A stretch of DNA of 64,000 bases from CAZSBG01 sp964605145 (GCA_964605145.1 CAZSBG010000010.1:1-64000); one strand, 5' to 3'. Counted from the stretch's first letter, positions 9,230 through 18,344 are shown. Made by a program: numbers and translations. Notes: generated by a model not told the origin, from the sequence alone.

Positions 9230-9403
9230 CTAAAAATTCCCAGATTAAATTTTTCTAAACAAACGACGCTTTTTGAGTCAGAATGAAATGGAAAAAGATG
9301 GAATAATGAAATCCGGATTGAAAGGAAAAGAACGGCCCAGAGGTAATATTCAGAATTCCACTCATCACATTTCGGTATCGTTTAATATGTCTATTTTTCT
9401 GAA

Positions 9404-11050
9404 TCACTCATTAAAATAAAATTTTATCTTTCTGTTTTTTTCAACGAGCACGGTGTCTTTCAGCCAGTTCCTGTCTTCTTTTTTTGGATAATCTGTGGTG
9501 TAGTGCAGGCCCCGGCTTTCTTTACGAAACGCCGCGCAGTGAATTATGAGCTTTGCCACCAATACAAGGTTTCTTAGCTCGACCAGTCCCGGCGTGATTT
9601 TTGTTTTCTTATAAAAATTTTCAATCTCCTTTGAGATCAAATTTATTCGTCGCTGAGCCCGTTTCAAACGGAGATTAGACCGCACGATGCCGACGTAATC
9701 CCACATCAGACTTTGCACCTCCTCCTTGTCGTGAGAGATGAGAATCCATTCTTCGTGATTGAATGTGCCTTCATCATTCCATTGAGGAATTTGGGGGAAG
9801 TGATCCGGCGATTCCAGAACAGGATTCCGGGTGATGTCGTCATAAACCTGGTGAGCGAAAACAAGGGCTTCCAGCAATGAATTGGATGCCAATCGATTGG
9901 CGCCGTGAACACCGGTGCAGGCAACTTCTCCGCAGGCGTACAGATTTTGAATTGTGGTTCTCCCGTGGATATCGGTTAATACGCCGCCGCACATGTAATG
10001 AGCTGCCGGGACCACCGGAATGGGCTGTGATGTAATGTCAATATTGTACTTGAGACAATTGTTATAGATATTGGGGAATCGGTCTTTTATTTCATCGCTG
10101 TTTTTGTGCGTCACATCAAGATAAACGAATTCTTCGCCGCGCTTTTTTAGCTCGGCATCGATCGCGCGGGCGACCACATCTCGCGGAGCAAGTTCTGCCA
10201 ATGAGTGGTATTTGTCCATGAAAGAGGTGCCATCCTGAGTTTTGAGTTTTCCTCCGAAACCACGTACTGCCTCGGAAATGAGGAAAGAATTTGCAGATGG
10301 GTGAAAAAGCGTGGTTGGATGAAATTGCATAAATTCAAGATTTGAGATTTGGGCGCCGGCACGATACGCCATGGCGATACCATCGCCTGTTGCAATTTGT
10401 GGATTGGTGGTGTGCAGATATATCTGGCCGCAACCGCCGCTTGCCAGTACTGTTGCTTTCGCCAGAATTTGGACAATCTCATTTCTTCCATCGTCGAAAA
10501 CGTAGGCCCCCCAACAATGGAACGGTGATTCACCAAGTGCAGAATTTAATCCCAAATGATGCTCAGTGATTAAGTCGATGGCAATATGCTGTTCAAAAAT
10601 GTTGATATTGGGATGTTCTTTGATCGCATTCAGGAGAGATTGCTCAACAATTTTTCCGGTCAAATCTTTGGCGTGTACAATGCGATCGCGGCTGTGCCCG
10701 CCCTCACGTCCCAGGTCAAATTCATTTTGTTCAGGCGGCTCCCGGTGAGAAAATTCAACGCCCCAGTCAATGAGTTCCTGAACGCGCCGGGGACCGTTTT
10801 TTATCAATAATTCAACAGCATCCTGATGACACAGGCCGGCTCCTGCTCTCTCCGTATCTTCAAAATGAAGATGAAAAGAATCATCTTTGGAAAAAACAGC
10901 AGCAACGCCACCCTGCGCATAGTTAGTGTTGGATTCCGCTTTTTCCTTCTTGGTGATAATGGCCACTTTTCCATGCCTGGCCGCTTTCAGGGCAAATGTC
11001 AGTCCGGCGATTCCACTGCCGATAACTAAATAATCAACGGATTGAATCAT
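9404..11050 (-). CDS. nadB: L-aspartate oxidase
   Basis: 548-aa flavoprotein catalysing oxidation of L-aspartate to iminoaspartate, the first step of de novo NAD synthesis. The N-terminal FAD-binding fold has IGSGIAGLTFALKAARHG, and the TNYAQGGVAAVF motif follows. The active-site region shows QFHPTTLFHP and the SEAVRGFGGKL arginine segment. The dinucleotide-fold end carries YACGEVACTGVHGANRLASN, which is diagnostic of NadB over fumarate reductase or succinate dehydrogenase. A helical C-terminal domain completes the protein at normal length. NadA and NadC, the pathway partners, are not in this window. The ATG at 11050 is the only plausible start. Confidence 0.96.
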   Translation of the reverse strand: MIQSVDYLVIGSGIAGLTFALKAARHGKVAIITKKEKAESNTNYAQGGVAAVFSKDDSFHLHFEDTERAGAGLCHQDAVELLIKNGPRRVQELIDWGVEFSHREPPEQNEFDLGREGGHSRDRIVHAKDLTGKIVEQSLLNAIKEHPNINIFEQHIAIDLITEHHLGLNSALGESPFHCWGAYVFDDGRNEIVQILAKATVLASGGCGQIYLHTTNPQIATGDGIAMAYRAGAQISNLEFMQFHPTTLFHPSANSFLISEAVRGFGGKLKTQDGTSFMDKYHSLAELAPRDVVARAIDAELKKRGEEFVYLDVTHKNSDEIKDRFPNIYNNCLKYNIDITSQPIPVVPAAHYMCGGVLTDIHGRTTIQNLYACGEVACTGVHGANRLASNSLLEALVFAHQVYDDITRNPVLESPDHFPQIPQWNDEGTFNHEEWILISHDKEEVQSLMWDYVGIVRSNLRLKRAQRRINLISKEIENFYKKTKITPGLVELRNLVLVAKLIIHCAAFRKESRGLHYTTDYPKKEDRNWLKDTVLVEKNRKIKFYFNE

Positions 11051-11149
11051 ATCGATATGGAATTTATTTTTTGAATATCAATAGTCCAGCATCCCAGTGT
11101 TTCAGAGATATGTTTAAAATGATAGCCTGGATGAAAATGGAGAGAACAG

Positions 11150-11181
11150 AAAAAAGAGTGACCACACAGAGGCGATCACTC
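11150..11181 (-). terminator. Rho-independent terminator of the receiver-domain gene
   Basis: On the minus strand the sequence reads GAGTGATC, a 10-nt loop, then GGTCACTC followed by six T residues. The 8-bp stem has one G-U pair. It lies about 75 bp after the stop of the response regulator gene at 11257 and is oriented to end that transcript. Confidence 0.75.
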
Positions 11182-11256
11182 AGTAGATTACAGAACATTT
11201 ATTATTCAATTTTTGAAGTTTGAAATGATTTCAAAATCGATCCGTCTTTTAAATTA

Positions 11257-11622
11257 TTAACTGTGTGCTTTTACCTCCAGCAATTCAGCAATTTTCTCCT
11301 TCAATTCATTCAAGTTTGAAGACTTAATGATGTAGGCATCAGCAGACCAGGTTGAGAAATCTGACTTGTAGGATGAATAGGCTGAGTTCAGAATCACTTT
11401 GATGCTTTTGTTTACCTCCATGATCTGTTTTAACGTTTCGATTCCATTCATGCCTTCCATTTTAATATCCAGAATTGCCAGATCAATATGCTCGTGATTT
11501 ACTTTTTCCAGCGCCTGCTCTCCATTCTCAGCAATAAACACGCGATATCCCTCATCGCGTAATTCCTGCTCATAGAGCCATCTTAAATTTTTTTCATCAT
11601 CTACTATGAGAACTGTTTTCAT
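11257..11622 (-). CDS. Stand-alone CheY-like response regulator
   Basis: 121-aa single receiver domain with no output domain. The acidic pocket is the DDEK motif near residue 9, the phospho-acceptor Asp is in LAILDIKMEGMNG at about 54, and the conserved Lys is in YIIKSSNL near 102. In the T/S position it has NSAYSS. Such proteins act through protein contacts in motility, phosphorelays or enzyme control. No kinase gene is adjacent; the nearest kinase, in the 1.6-2.7 kb operon, has its own LytTR partner. The gene appears monocistronic: a terminator follows it, and a 600-bp spacer of mostly repeats precedes it. Confidence 0.92.
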   Translation of the reverse strand: MKTVLIVDDEKNLRWLYEQELRDEGYRVFIAENGEQALEKVNHEHIDLAILDIKMEGMNGIETLKQIMEVNKSIKVILNSAYSSYKSDFSTWSADAYIIKSSNLNELKEKIAELLEVKAHS

Positions 11623-11639
11623 GGTTTACCTCACAATAC

Positions 11640-11840
11640 TTGAAAAACAAATCAAAGTTGCAGTTCAAATTTCACCCGAAGCCCCTAAACCGGATAAACC
11701 GGAAATTTCAAAAATCAATAACCAAATAACAAGCAAATTACAAAACCAAATTCCAAAAAATCAAACTCGGACAGGATCGTTTGGTTGTTCATTTAGAATA
11801 AAGTTTGAAAATTGAACTTTTGTGATTTTCTGTCAAAAAC
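11640..11840. repeat. CAAAT/ATTTG intergenic repeat (family also at 56.4 kb)
   Basis: About 200 bp upstream of the receiver gene. It starts with A/C-rich units such as CAAATTTC, CCAAATAACAAGCAAATTAC and CCAAATTCC, and switches to the complementary style (GTTTGGTTGTTCATTTAG, TTTGAAAATTG, TTTTGTGATTTTCT) after about 11775. The half-and-half arrangement makes an imperfect long inverted repeat. The segment at 56383-56530 has the same structure and shares the TTTTGTGATTT end. The stretch reads open for about 70 codons but is not protein-like. Confidence 0.55.
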
Positions 11841-12230
11841 GTTCAGATTTTTTTTTAAGTGACTAACCAATCAAGCGTTGTTTTTTTAAACTTAAGATAA
11901 TTTATTTAGAAAATCAACCTATTTTTAGAAATTTTAATGAATTTTAAATGTTGTTATAAAACAGTGATTCGCTTGTTCCTTTCAGGTGGTTGTTAGCTTC
12001 ATGGCTGGCCGGGAAATCGTTTGTGAGCAAAAAAAAGGCCAGCATCGCGTTCCCATTCGATGCTGGCCCCCCCCTAATCTCAGATGTGAATCAATTTACC
12101 CAAAAGAGAGTTCCCAGTTCTCCCTGGTAAATCAATTTACCCAAAATTTTCAACTTTAAAATATCAGCAATCAAATGGATTTGCGGAAAACTTTTTAAAA
12201 AAATATTTAATCTATTATGTTATTATAATT
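11841..12230. other. Intergenic spacer between SpoIID-like and receiver genes
   Basis: AT-rich DNA holding the terminator at 12029-12068 and a duplicated 17-bp motif (AATCAATTTACCCAAAA near 12087 and again near 12130). The second copy overlaps the near-palindrome GTAAATCAATTTAC. The upstream part should hold the promoter of the receiver gene. I recognise no gene. Confidence 0.45.
12029..12068 (-). terminator. Strong rho-independent terminator
   Basis: A perfect 11-bp stem, GGCCAGCATCG/CGATGCTGGCC, with a 10-nt loop. On the minus strand it is followed by eight T residues. It sits about 160 bp beyond the stop codon at 12231, so it ends the SpoIID-like gene transcript and insulates the receiver gene. 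Confidence 0.88.
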
Positions 12231-13799
12231 TCAATCTTTACGAGAATAAAGACCGACCAAACTTGTATTTTTGTAGTAATGTTTTAAAATATTTTGATAT
12301 GGAATATTTTTAAGCGCCATGACCGTGGCACCCACCTGGCACAGTCCAACGCCATGTCCCCAGCCTGCGCCCTTTAAAATGAATCGAGCAATCTTTCCAT
12401 CCGCATCTTTTTCCTTGTGCACATAAAAACACGAGGAGTAAAGATGGCTCCCGGAAAGCACTTTGCGAATCTCCAGTTCTTTGCCGACCTTTAACGTCTG
12501 CTTTGAACCAACCAGATTGATATAGATCAGTCGCCCGGAGTCGCCTCGCTCCAAGGGGATGATGTCCTGAAGCTCGCCGATATCTTTTCCTGTTTTTTCA
12601 CTAATCAGTGCTTCCAGTTCTTCCCGGGTGTAGGTGACTTCCCATCGAAACAGATTCTGCGTGGAATATAAATTTGCCAGACTTTCCGGGAGTTTGTGGA
12701 TATCTGTATTGCAGTAAACCGGCAGACTGGTATCGATGAGTTGTTTTGCCGTTTCTTCGGTATTGGCAGGGTAATCGATTTGCTCATCGCTGTCGATGCC
12801 GGACACCATGTATGGAATATCCCGGTTTTCCCAGACATAACGATAGTCTTCCATGATACCGCCGCAGATTTTTGAATACCGCGCATCACAAATTTCATCA
12901 CCGTAAAGCAGGATTTTCCCCCACGTGTTTTCCACAGCCTGCCGGGAAGCCTGTTGCTCGCGTTTTTTCCCGTGGTAACATTGACAATGGTCATCCGAGC
13001 AGAGATGGAAATTTGCATTGTAGTGATGTTTTCCCATGGTGGCCAGCACAGTGTTGCGGGCGACAACGGTTTGACTCTCCAGCAAACCAATGGGACAATC
13101 AGGCGTCATTTCCGATGAATTCACGCTGACCAGGTAATTTTCCAAATCAATTTCATTGATGACAACCAATTTTCCCTGATTGTTGAAGCCAACCTCGATG
13201 ATGCCACGGTAGTCCAGGTCTTCATATTTTTGCCAGTGGAACTGGATGCCAATCATTATATCGGAAACAGTGATGTGTGCTGAATCATCATTCGTATCCG
13301 GCACAATTCGCACGGAGGAGCCAAGCTTTTCACCATCAAAAACGATGTCTCCGGTGGCAGGATTCAATATATTTTCCACGACAACGTATTCGCCTGGCTG
13401 ATCTTGCTCGTTGCGGAAAGCAAGCGCTTCGTCAAAACTATCGAAATCTCCGATAACAACCCAGTATTCTTTATTATTCATTTTACGTTGATTCAGATCA
13501 AATTCCAGTCCAACGGTTCGTACTTTAACATCCAGTCCGCGGTGAAGCAGATCATTCGCCCATTGTTCAGCTTTGGCCTTATCCCGCTCGATGCCGGCGC
13601 GAACCTGGTATCTCAATTTTGCAGGGACACTCTGCGCAATGGTTATTGTGTATTCTCTTTCCTTATCTCCGGTTTTCAGTATTTTCCCATCCTGATTTTG
13701 AATAGAGAAGGGATGGGTGGTTTTAAAAACTACTTTTTCAGTCGATTGAAGAACACCAATTCGGATATTTGGAATGTCATTTGTGAAGGTCAATGTCAT
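12231..13799 (-). CDS. SpoIID/LytB-domain protein
   Basis: 522-aa protein with a SpoIID-type domain in the C-terminal two thirds: VNSSEMTPDCPIGLLESQTV, the Cys/His-rich loop around CSDDHCQCYHG, ARYSKICGG, and the end motif AGWGHGVGLCQVGA. SpoIID of Bacillus is a lytic transglycosylase acting on denuded glycan. Homologues in non-spore-formers, including FCB bacteria, are probable peptidoglycan enzymes or amidase enhancers. The first 170 residues include a SPOR-like segment (QVRAGIERDKAKAEQWANDL). No signal peptide is visible, so how it reaches the periplasm is unclear. The ATG at 13799 follows an excellent SD (ACGGAGGAAA). Its stop lies upstream of a strong terminator. Confidence 0.85.
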   Translation of the reverse strand: MTLTFTNDIPNIRIGVLQSTEKVVFKTTHPFSIQNQDGKILKTGDKEREYTITIAQSVPAKLRYQVRAGIERDKAKAEQWANDLLHRGLDVKVRTVGLEFDLNQRKMNNKEYWVVIGDFDSFDEALAFRNEQDQPGEYVVVENILNPATGDIVFDGEKLGSSVRIVPDTNDDSAHITVSDIMIGIQFHWQKYEDLDYRGIIEVGFNNQGKLVVINEIDLENYLVSVNSSEMTPDCPIGLLESQTVVARNTVLATMGKHHYNANFHLCSDDHCQCYHGKKREQQASRQAVENTWGKILLYGDEICDARYSKICGGIMEDYRYVWENRDIPYMVSGIDSDEQIDYPANTEETAKQLIDTSLPVYCNTDIHKLPESLANLYSTQNLFRWEVTYTREELEALISEKTGKDIGELQDIIPLERGDSGRLIYINLVGSKQTLKVGKELEIRKVLSGSHLYSSCFYVHKEKDADGKIARFILKGAGWGHGVGLCQVGATVMALKNIPYQNILKHYYKNTSLVGLYSRKD

Positions 13800-13873
13800 T
13801 TTCCTCCGTTAATTATGTGAAAAATTTGATTTTTTTATAATTAGATTTTTGGATTTTACAATGAAGCCAATGA

Positions 13874-14683
13874 TCAATTTTCGTGGATTGAATATTTTTC
13901 TTGCGCCAATTCACAATATCGATAAAAAATTTTGAAACCGTAGTACGTCACAAATCCTGCCGCGAGTAAAATGGGTATACTCACATGGTCTTTGTACAGG
14001 TACCACTGATAACTTTCCTTTTCGAGATTTGAAAAGAGCAGTGCAATTCCATTGTTTATCAGGTGAACAATGGCCGAAGGAATGATGCTGTCGCTTTTCC
14101 ACGACATCACGCCTAAAATGATTCCGAACACCAGCACCTGAATGCTCCACCAGGGATTAAAATGAACCACAGCAAAAAGCAGCGATGTGGCCATAACGGC
14201 TTTGGTTATATCGAAAGTGTTTTCAAAACTTGTCTGAACGAAGCCCCGGAAAAGCATTTCTTCGACGACTGCAGCTACAAAAACTGCCGAGAAAACGATG
14301 ATAATAAAATCTGAAGCGGATTGTATTTGTATGGATTCCTGAATGGCTTTGCTGATGGGTTCAGGCAGGGGAAAAAACATCTGGACGATACGGTCAATTT
14401 CGTCAGAAACGATCGTGAAAGCGACGCCAATAACAACGCTCACAGCGACCACTTCCCGGCTTACCGGCTTCAGACGAAAAACTTTCACTATCGGAAATTT
14501 ATTCCGTATGGTGAAAATTAGCGCCGGAATAATGATGAATCCTTCGAGCAGAAAAAGCTCTTTTCTTGAACCAAAAATACCGCTGAGAAATCCGATGCCC
14601 GAGGTCACAAGCAGTGTGAAGAGAATGACAATGGTCACTTCTCTGAGTTCCGGGTATCTGTTGTTTTGAGGCTCATTATTCAT
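13874..14683 (-). CDS. CPBP-family intramembrane metalloprotease
   Basis: 269-aa membrane protein with roughly seven or eight hydrophobic segments. The Abi/CAAX-protease (CPBP) motifs are in order: motif 1 VVEEMLFRGFVQ at about residue 140 (the EExxxR signature), motif 2 FAVVHFNPWW at about 170 (FxxxH), and a later helix with HLINNG at about 210. The family includes Rce1-like CAAX proteases and bacterial proteins linked to bacteriocin immunity or membrane-protein processing. No bacteriocin or prenylated target is visible nearby. It lies 16 bp after the TrmH-type gene and 74 bp before the SpoIID-like gene, so the three may share a transcript. The substrate is unknown. Confidence 0.88.
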   Translation of the reverse strand: MNNEPQNNRYPELREVTIVILFTLLVTSGIGFLSGIFGSRKELFLLEGFIIIPALIFTIRNKFPIVKVFRLKPVSREVVAVSVVIGVAFTIVSDEIDRIVQMFFPLPEPISKAIQESIQIQSASDFIIIVFSAVFVAAVVEEMLFRGFVQTSFENTFDITKAVMATSLLFAVVHFNPWWSIQVLVFGIILGVMSWKSDSIIPSAIVHLINNGIALLFSNLEKESYQWYLYKDHVSIPILLAAGFVTYYGFKIFYRYCELAQEKYSIHEN

Positions 14684-14699
14684 GCTTATTTATCGATGT

Positions 14700-15473
14700 T
14701 TAACGGTTAACAATGTGACTCACAATAACAGCGGATGCAACTGCCATGTTCAGCGATTCGGCATTCCCTTTGCGTGGAATAGCAACTGAAGTATCCAAGA
14801 ATTTTTGAATCTGCATACTTAGGCCGCGATTTTCATTTCCAATGACCAGTGCAAGTGGAAATTGGTAGCGGATTTGGTTGACCATGGTTTTTCCGTTCAC
14901 ATCTGCGCCATATATGGTGAAGTTTTTTTGTTTCAAATCCGTCAGCGTGTTTTCGAGATCAATATTTTCAAGAATGGGCAGATGAAAAAGTGATCCCATG
15001 GTGGCACGAATCACTTTGGGATTGTACAATTCTGCTGTGTCCCTGCTTAATAATACAGCGTCCACGCCAAACCAGTCGCAGGTTCGAATGATCGTTCCCA
15101 CATTTCCCGGATCCTGGCCTGAAGCAAGGATTACAACAATGTTCATTTCAGCCCGGTCAAGGTTTCCGAAGGCAGCATGCTGTTGATGCACAACGCAGAA
15201 AACACCCTGGGAATTCACTGTTTCTGCAAGCGAATTCACTTCATTTGAAGAAATTTCGATGATTTCAATGTTACGCTGTTCTGCCCGATTGCGTAGTGAG
15301 TCTTCATCGGAGCGAGACCTGTCGTTGGATAAAATCAGCGCTTCAATTTCGAAATCAGAAGATAGCGCTTCCCGGCACATTCGAATTCCTTCTATGAGGA
15401 ATTTCCCTCCCTGTTTTCGAAATTTTTTCTTCCTGAGCGCTGCAATCGCTTTGAGCCGATTTTTCGAAATCAT
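14700..15473 (-). CDS. TrmH/SpoU-family RNA 2'-O-methyltransferase
   Basis: 257-aa SPOUT-class methyltransferase using S-adenosylmethionine, likely acting on rRNA or tRNA. An N-terminal substrate-binding domain (about 1-95, rich in Arg and Lys) is followed by the knotted catalytic domain. Motif 1 is GQDPGNVGTIIRTCDWFG, motif 2 is LVIGNENRGLS, and motif 3 is IPRKGNAESLNMAVASAV, the AdoMet-binding knot. The length fits the RlmB/TsnR-like group. The exact nucleotide target cannot be assigned. I chose the ATG at 15473; a TTG at 15482 is the upstream alternative, and neither has a good SD. It is the first gene of a probable set with the CPBP protease. Confidence 0.9.
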   Translation of the reverse strand: MISKNRLKAIAALRKKKFRKQGGKFLIEGIRMCREALSSDFEIEALILSNDRSRSDEDSLRNRAEQRNIEIIEISSNEVNSLAETVNSQGVFCVVHQQHAAFGNLDRAEMNIVVILASGQDPGNVGTIIRTCDWFGVDAVLLSRDTAELYNPKVIRATMGSLFHLPILENIDLENTLTDLKQKNFTIYGADVNGKTMVNQIRYQFPLALVIGNENRGLSMQIQKFLDTSVAIPRKGNAESLNMAVASAVIVSHIVNR

Positions 15474-15526
15474 GGTGAACAAAAGTTATTCTTAGATCAA
15501 CACAAAAAAATAAGATACATTGAATT

Positions 15527-15591
15527 AAAAAAAAGGATTAATATTTTGAAAAATGACATTTTAAATCAGATTTTTCAAAATGTTAATCCTT
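15527..15591 (-). terminator. Long-stem terminator of the EIIA gene
   Basis: Arms at 15533-15554 and 15570-15591 form a 22-bp stem with a single G-U pair and a 15-nt loop. On the minus strand the stem is followed by eight T residues. It lies about 100 bp after the stop of the EIIA-like gene at 15694 and separates that transcript from the TrmH-type gene. Confidence 0.85.
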
Positions 15592-15693
15592 TCCAACTAT
15601 TGAACTTAGGTTTTCATTACATGATTCGCATCACAAGACAATTTAACCATACATGTTTTTTTCAGTTTTGCATTCGTACTCTTGATAATTTTT

Positions 15694-16167
15694 TTAATTT
15701 GTTTCAAAATATTTTTCTTCTTCTTCCTGAATTACGTCCATAACTTCAACCGCGGTTCTTGAATTCAATAATTTGCTTCGAAATTCTTCCCGATGCATTA
15801 GTCTTGAAATTCTACTCAGCGCTTTCAGATGTGGGCCGGTTTTATCAGGTGGTCCAACCAGGAGAAAAATGAGTCGAACCGGCTTGTTATCAATGGAATG
15901 AAAATCAACGTCGCTTTCAGTGATGCCCAACGAGGCAACGATATCTTTGACGCCCTCTGCTTTTCCGTGGGGAATGGCAACGTGGTCGCCCACGCCGGTA
16001 CTCATAACATTTTCACGGTCTAAAATGGCTTTCAATATTTTATCTCGATTGCTGATCTTATTTTTCTTATGCAGATGATCTACCATCTCTTCAATAATCT
16101 CCTTTTTTTTGTGGCTTTTTAAAGGAATTATTACGAGATCATCTGTTAATATATCTTTTAACTTCAT
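15694..16167 (-). CDS. PTS EIIA-Ntr-like protein
   Basis: 157-aa single-domain protein of the fructose/mannitol-type PTS IIA family (PF00359). The phospho-acceptor His is in VAIPHGKAEGV at about residue 67, and the RLIFLLVGPPDKTG strand and SRISRLMHREEFR helix are present. There is no EIIB or EIIC domain, so it is more like regulatory EIIA-Ntr than a sugar transporter component. No EI or HPr gene is in the window, so the phosphate donor is not known. It is preceded by a clear SD (GGAGGTATAATTTC then ATG) and followed by a long-stem terminator, so it appears to be a single-gene transcript. Confidence 0.9.
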   Translation of the reverse strand: MKLKDILTDDLVIIPLKSHKKKEIIEEMVDHLHKKNKISNRDKILKAILDRENVMSTGVGDHVAIPHGKAEGVKDIVASLGITESDVDFHSIDNKPVRLIFLLVGPPDKTGPHLKALSRISRLMHREEFRSKLLNSRTAVEVMDVIQEEEEKYFETN

Positions 16168-16565
16168 GAAATTATACCTCCAAAATTCATTTACAATTTA
16201 AAAGAAATATTTTAAATTGCAAACATTTTTTAGAACACACTTCTCATCACACAGAGGCTATTAATAGTTTCGGCTGAAACAATTAAAATAAAAAGTATAT
16301 TTGTTAATTTTGTTCAAATATTAAAAAAACACTAAATTCGACACATGTTTTACTGATTGAAAAGATGAATGTTTCTTCAAAAATAGCATGCGATGTTATT
16401 CAAGGAAGCTCTCTTCCGACCCGGAAAAAACTCAATTTTGAAGAAATTAGATTACCTGCGATCCGGGGCTTAAATAAATAAAGCCCTGAATCTAAAAGTC
16501 AGATCAGGACTAAGATTTATCGTGACGTTTTAACAACGTGTTGCGGCGAATTAAAAAATGATCCT
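16168..16565. other. Intergenic region without a recognised gene
   Basis: About 400 bp between the adenosine-specific kinase and EIIA genes, both on the minus strand. It should hold the EIIA promoter. The only structure seen is a 6-bp inverted repeat, GGGCTT/AAGCCC, at 16466-16486 with a 9-nt spacer. It has no T-run on either strand, so I do not call it a terminator. Confidence 0.5.
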
Positions 16566-17048
16566 TTAGAGTTTATAACCAAACTGACGCAGCAGTTGCT
16601 TTCTTTCGGCGATGTCTTGCTCGGTTTCCACAGCAACAGTTTTTGCTCCGTCTATCACGCCCAGAATCCCACGACCCTGTATCGATTCTGCGATGATAAC
16701 TTCGACAGGATTGGCAGTGGCACAGAAAATTCGAACAACCTCGGGCACATCTTTCACAGCTCTCAATACATTAATGGGAAAAGCATCCTTCATAAAAAGA
16801 ATAAAAGAATGCCCGGCCTTGAGTTGAAGTGCGTTTTGCTGGGCTAATTTTATCAGGGCATCGTCATTCCCTGACCAGCGTACCAATTTTTTCTCCGAAG
16901 CTTCACAAAACGCGATGCCAAATTTTATATTTGGAACAGAATTGACCAGTGCTTCGTGAATATCTTCCACTGTTTTTATGAAGTGCGAATGTCCCAGGAT
17001 TAAATTTAAATTGTCCGGATTTTCAATTTTTATGAGCATCAGGTCCAT
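16566..17048 (-). CDS. Adenosine-specific kinase family protein (DUF355)
   Basis: 160-aa protein matching the small adenosine-specific kinase family (PF04008), known mainly from archaea, thermophilic bacteria and some FCB lineages. The recognisable regions are GIAFCEASEKKLVRWSGND (about 44-62), the GHSFILFMKDAFPINVL segment, FCATANPVEVI, and the terminal GRGILGVIDG motif. The archaeal member was described as binding or phosphorylating adenosine, which would place it in purine salvage or signalling. I recall that assignment rather than deduce it. The ATG at 17048 is preceded by a near-perfect SD (CAGGAGG). It appears monocistronic, divergent from the protease gene at 17352. Confidence 0.9.
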   Translation of the reverse strand: MDLMLIKIENPDNLNLILGHSHFIKTVEDIHEALVNSVPNIKFGIAFCEASEKKLVRWSGNDDALIKLAQQNALQLKAGHSFILFMKDAFPINVLRAVKDVPEVVRIFCATANPVEVIIAESIQGRGILGVIDGAKTVAVETEQDIAERKQLLRQFGYKL

Positions 17049-17351
17049 AAACGCCTCCTGCTACGAAATCTGTTACTACGATTCCACAATGTAATTTTTG
17101 AATTCGATAAAAATAATGATTTTAAATGTTGAAGTCAAGTGTTTTATGTTTTTTTTAACAAATCCTCAGTTAATGAAGTAAAAAATTAAAAATAGATAAT
17201 GCAGAAATGACATGAAGGAAAAGACAATAAAAATCAAACTGCTGTTTAAAATGAATGACAATTTTCATGTAACACTGTTAATATTTTTTCGTTAAATATT
17301 GAAGATAAACTTCATGCGAAACATGAAGCACGATAAGAAAGGCGATAGATC
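17049..17351. promoter_or_regulatory. Divergent promoter region with hairpin before the protease gene
   Basis: About 300 bp of AT-rich DNA between the divergent kinase and protease genes. A perfect 7-bp inverted repeat, CTTCATG/CATGAAG with a 5-nt spacer, lies at 17310-17328, ending 23 bp before the protease ATG. It could be an operator or a 5'-leader hairpin. No T-run follows it. Exact promoters were not assigned. Confidence 0.45.
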
Positions 17352-18344
17352 ATGAAATTTATTATTCCTTTTATAAGCGCGTTGATATTGAGTTGCTCTT
17401 TTTCTGGCCGGATGCCTGAAAACGTGTCATCCGGGACTGAAAAAATCGTTCTGAGAAAGATTGATGAAATCGAACGTTCTGTGTTAAAAATTAGCTGTTC
17501 TGCCTACTACCAAAAAATAGTTTTTGATATACCCGTCATGGAAAATGAATTGTCATCGGTGAATTTTGAATCCAAAAATAAGCGCATGACCACGAAAAGT
17601 GTGGCCGGGACTGGACTGATTTTGCAGGAGAATCCTCAGTCAATTTTGCTCATCACCGCATTTCATCTTTTCGATTTCGAGGATACCCTGAAAACATATT
17701 ATGTGGATAGCTCGAATAAACCGACCAATCTGCTCCATTCTGTTTCGATAAAAACCGGGCAGGCTATTTTTATAACCCATAAGAACGGCACCAACAGTCG
17801 GGGAGAAATTCTGATAACAGATGAAAAGAATGATCTGGCGCTGGTTCAATCGGCGTCCATCAAAAACACGCTGGCAGAAAAACCGTTTTCCGGAAAGTTC
17901 GCCAAATCAGTTGACGTGAAACTGGGTGAACAGGTTTACCTGCTGGGTTATCCGCGGGGATTTTTTATGGTATCGCGGGGTTTTGCCAGTCCTTCGAAGT
18001 ATAAAGATAAATTCGTTGTGGATGTTTCATTTAACCGCGGCAGTTCCGGCAGCGTGGTTTTCACTATTGATCTGAAAAACAGTTCATGCACCTATCTCGG
18101 CATGGCAAATATGATGGCCTATGATTCGCAGACTGTGTTGGCACCTTCGGAAAATATATCTGCGCCAAAGCTGGGTGAAAACCTTGTTTACACAGGCGAA
18201 TCCTACATCAAGGAGTTGAAATTGATTAATTATGGATTGACCTTTGTCGTAAAAAGTGATGTCATCAATAGGTTAATGGAGGAAAATCAGAATTTGTTGA
18301 GACAATATCGCTTTTATGGCATTGATGAGTTTCTTAAAGATTAG
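17352..18344 (+). CDS. Trypsin-like serine protease lipoprotein
   Basis: 330-aa predicted lipoprotein with a lipobox ending in Cys15 (ALILSC). The body is a chymotrypsin/HtrA-like S1 fold: catalytic His in LLITAFHLFDF (about 104), Asp in EKNDLALVQ (about 160), and Ser in NRGSSGSVVF (about 232), with the LLGYPRGFFMVSRGFAS strand in between. There is no PDZ domain, so it is not a full DegP. The serine motif is GSSGS rather than GNSGG, a common variant in this superfamily. It is probably anchored in the periplasm as a protease for quality control or regulated cleavage, but the target is unknown. The gene stands alone, with a hairpin just upstream of its start. Confidence 0.82.
   Translation: MKFIIPFISALILSCSFSGRMPENVSSGTEKIVLRKIDEIERSVLKISCSAYYQKIVFDIPVMENELSSVNFESKNKRMTTKSVAGTGLILQENPQSILLITAFHLFDFEDTLKTYYVDSSNKPTNLLHSVSIKTGQAIFITHKNGTNSRGEILITDEKNDLALVQSASIKNTLAEKPFSGKFAKSVDVKLGEQVYLLGYPRGFFMVSRGFASPSKYKDKFVVDVSFNRGSSGSVVFTIDLKNSSCTYLGMANMMAYDSQTVLAPSENISAPKLGENLVYTGESYIKELKLINYGLTFVVKSDVINRLMEENQNLLRQYRFYGIDEFLKD

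Noticed and set aside
16466..16486. GGGCTT/AAGCCC hairpin as terminator of the adenosine-specific kinase gene
   Set aside because: Only six base pairs and no T-run on either strand.
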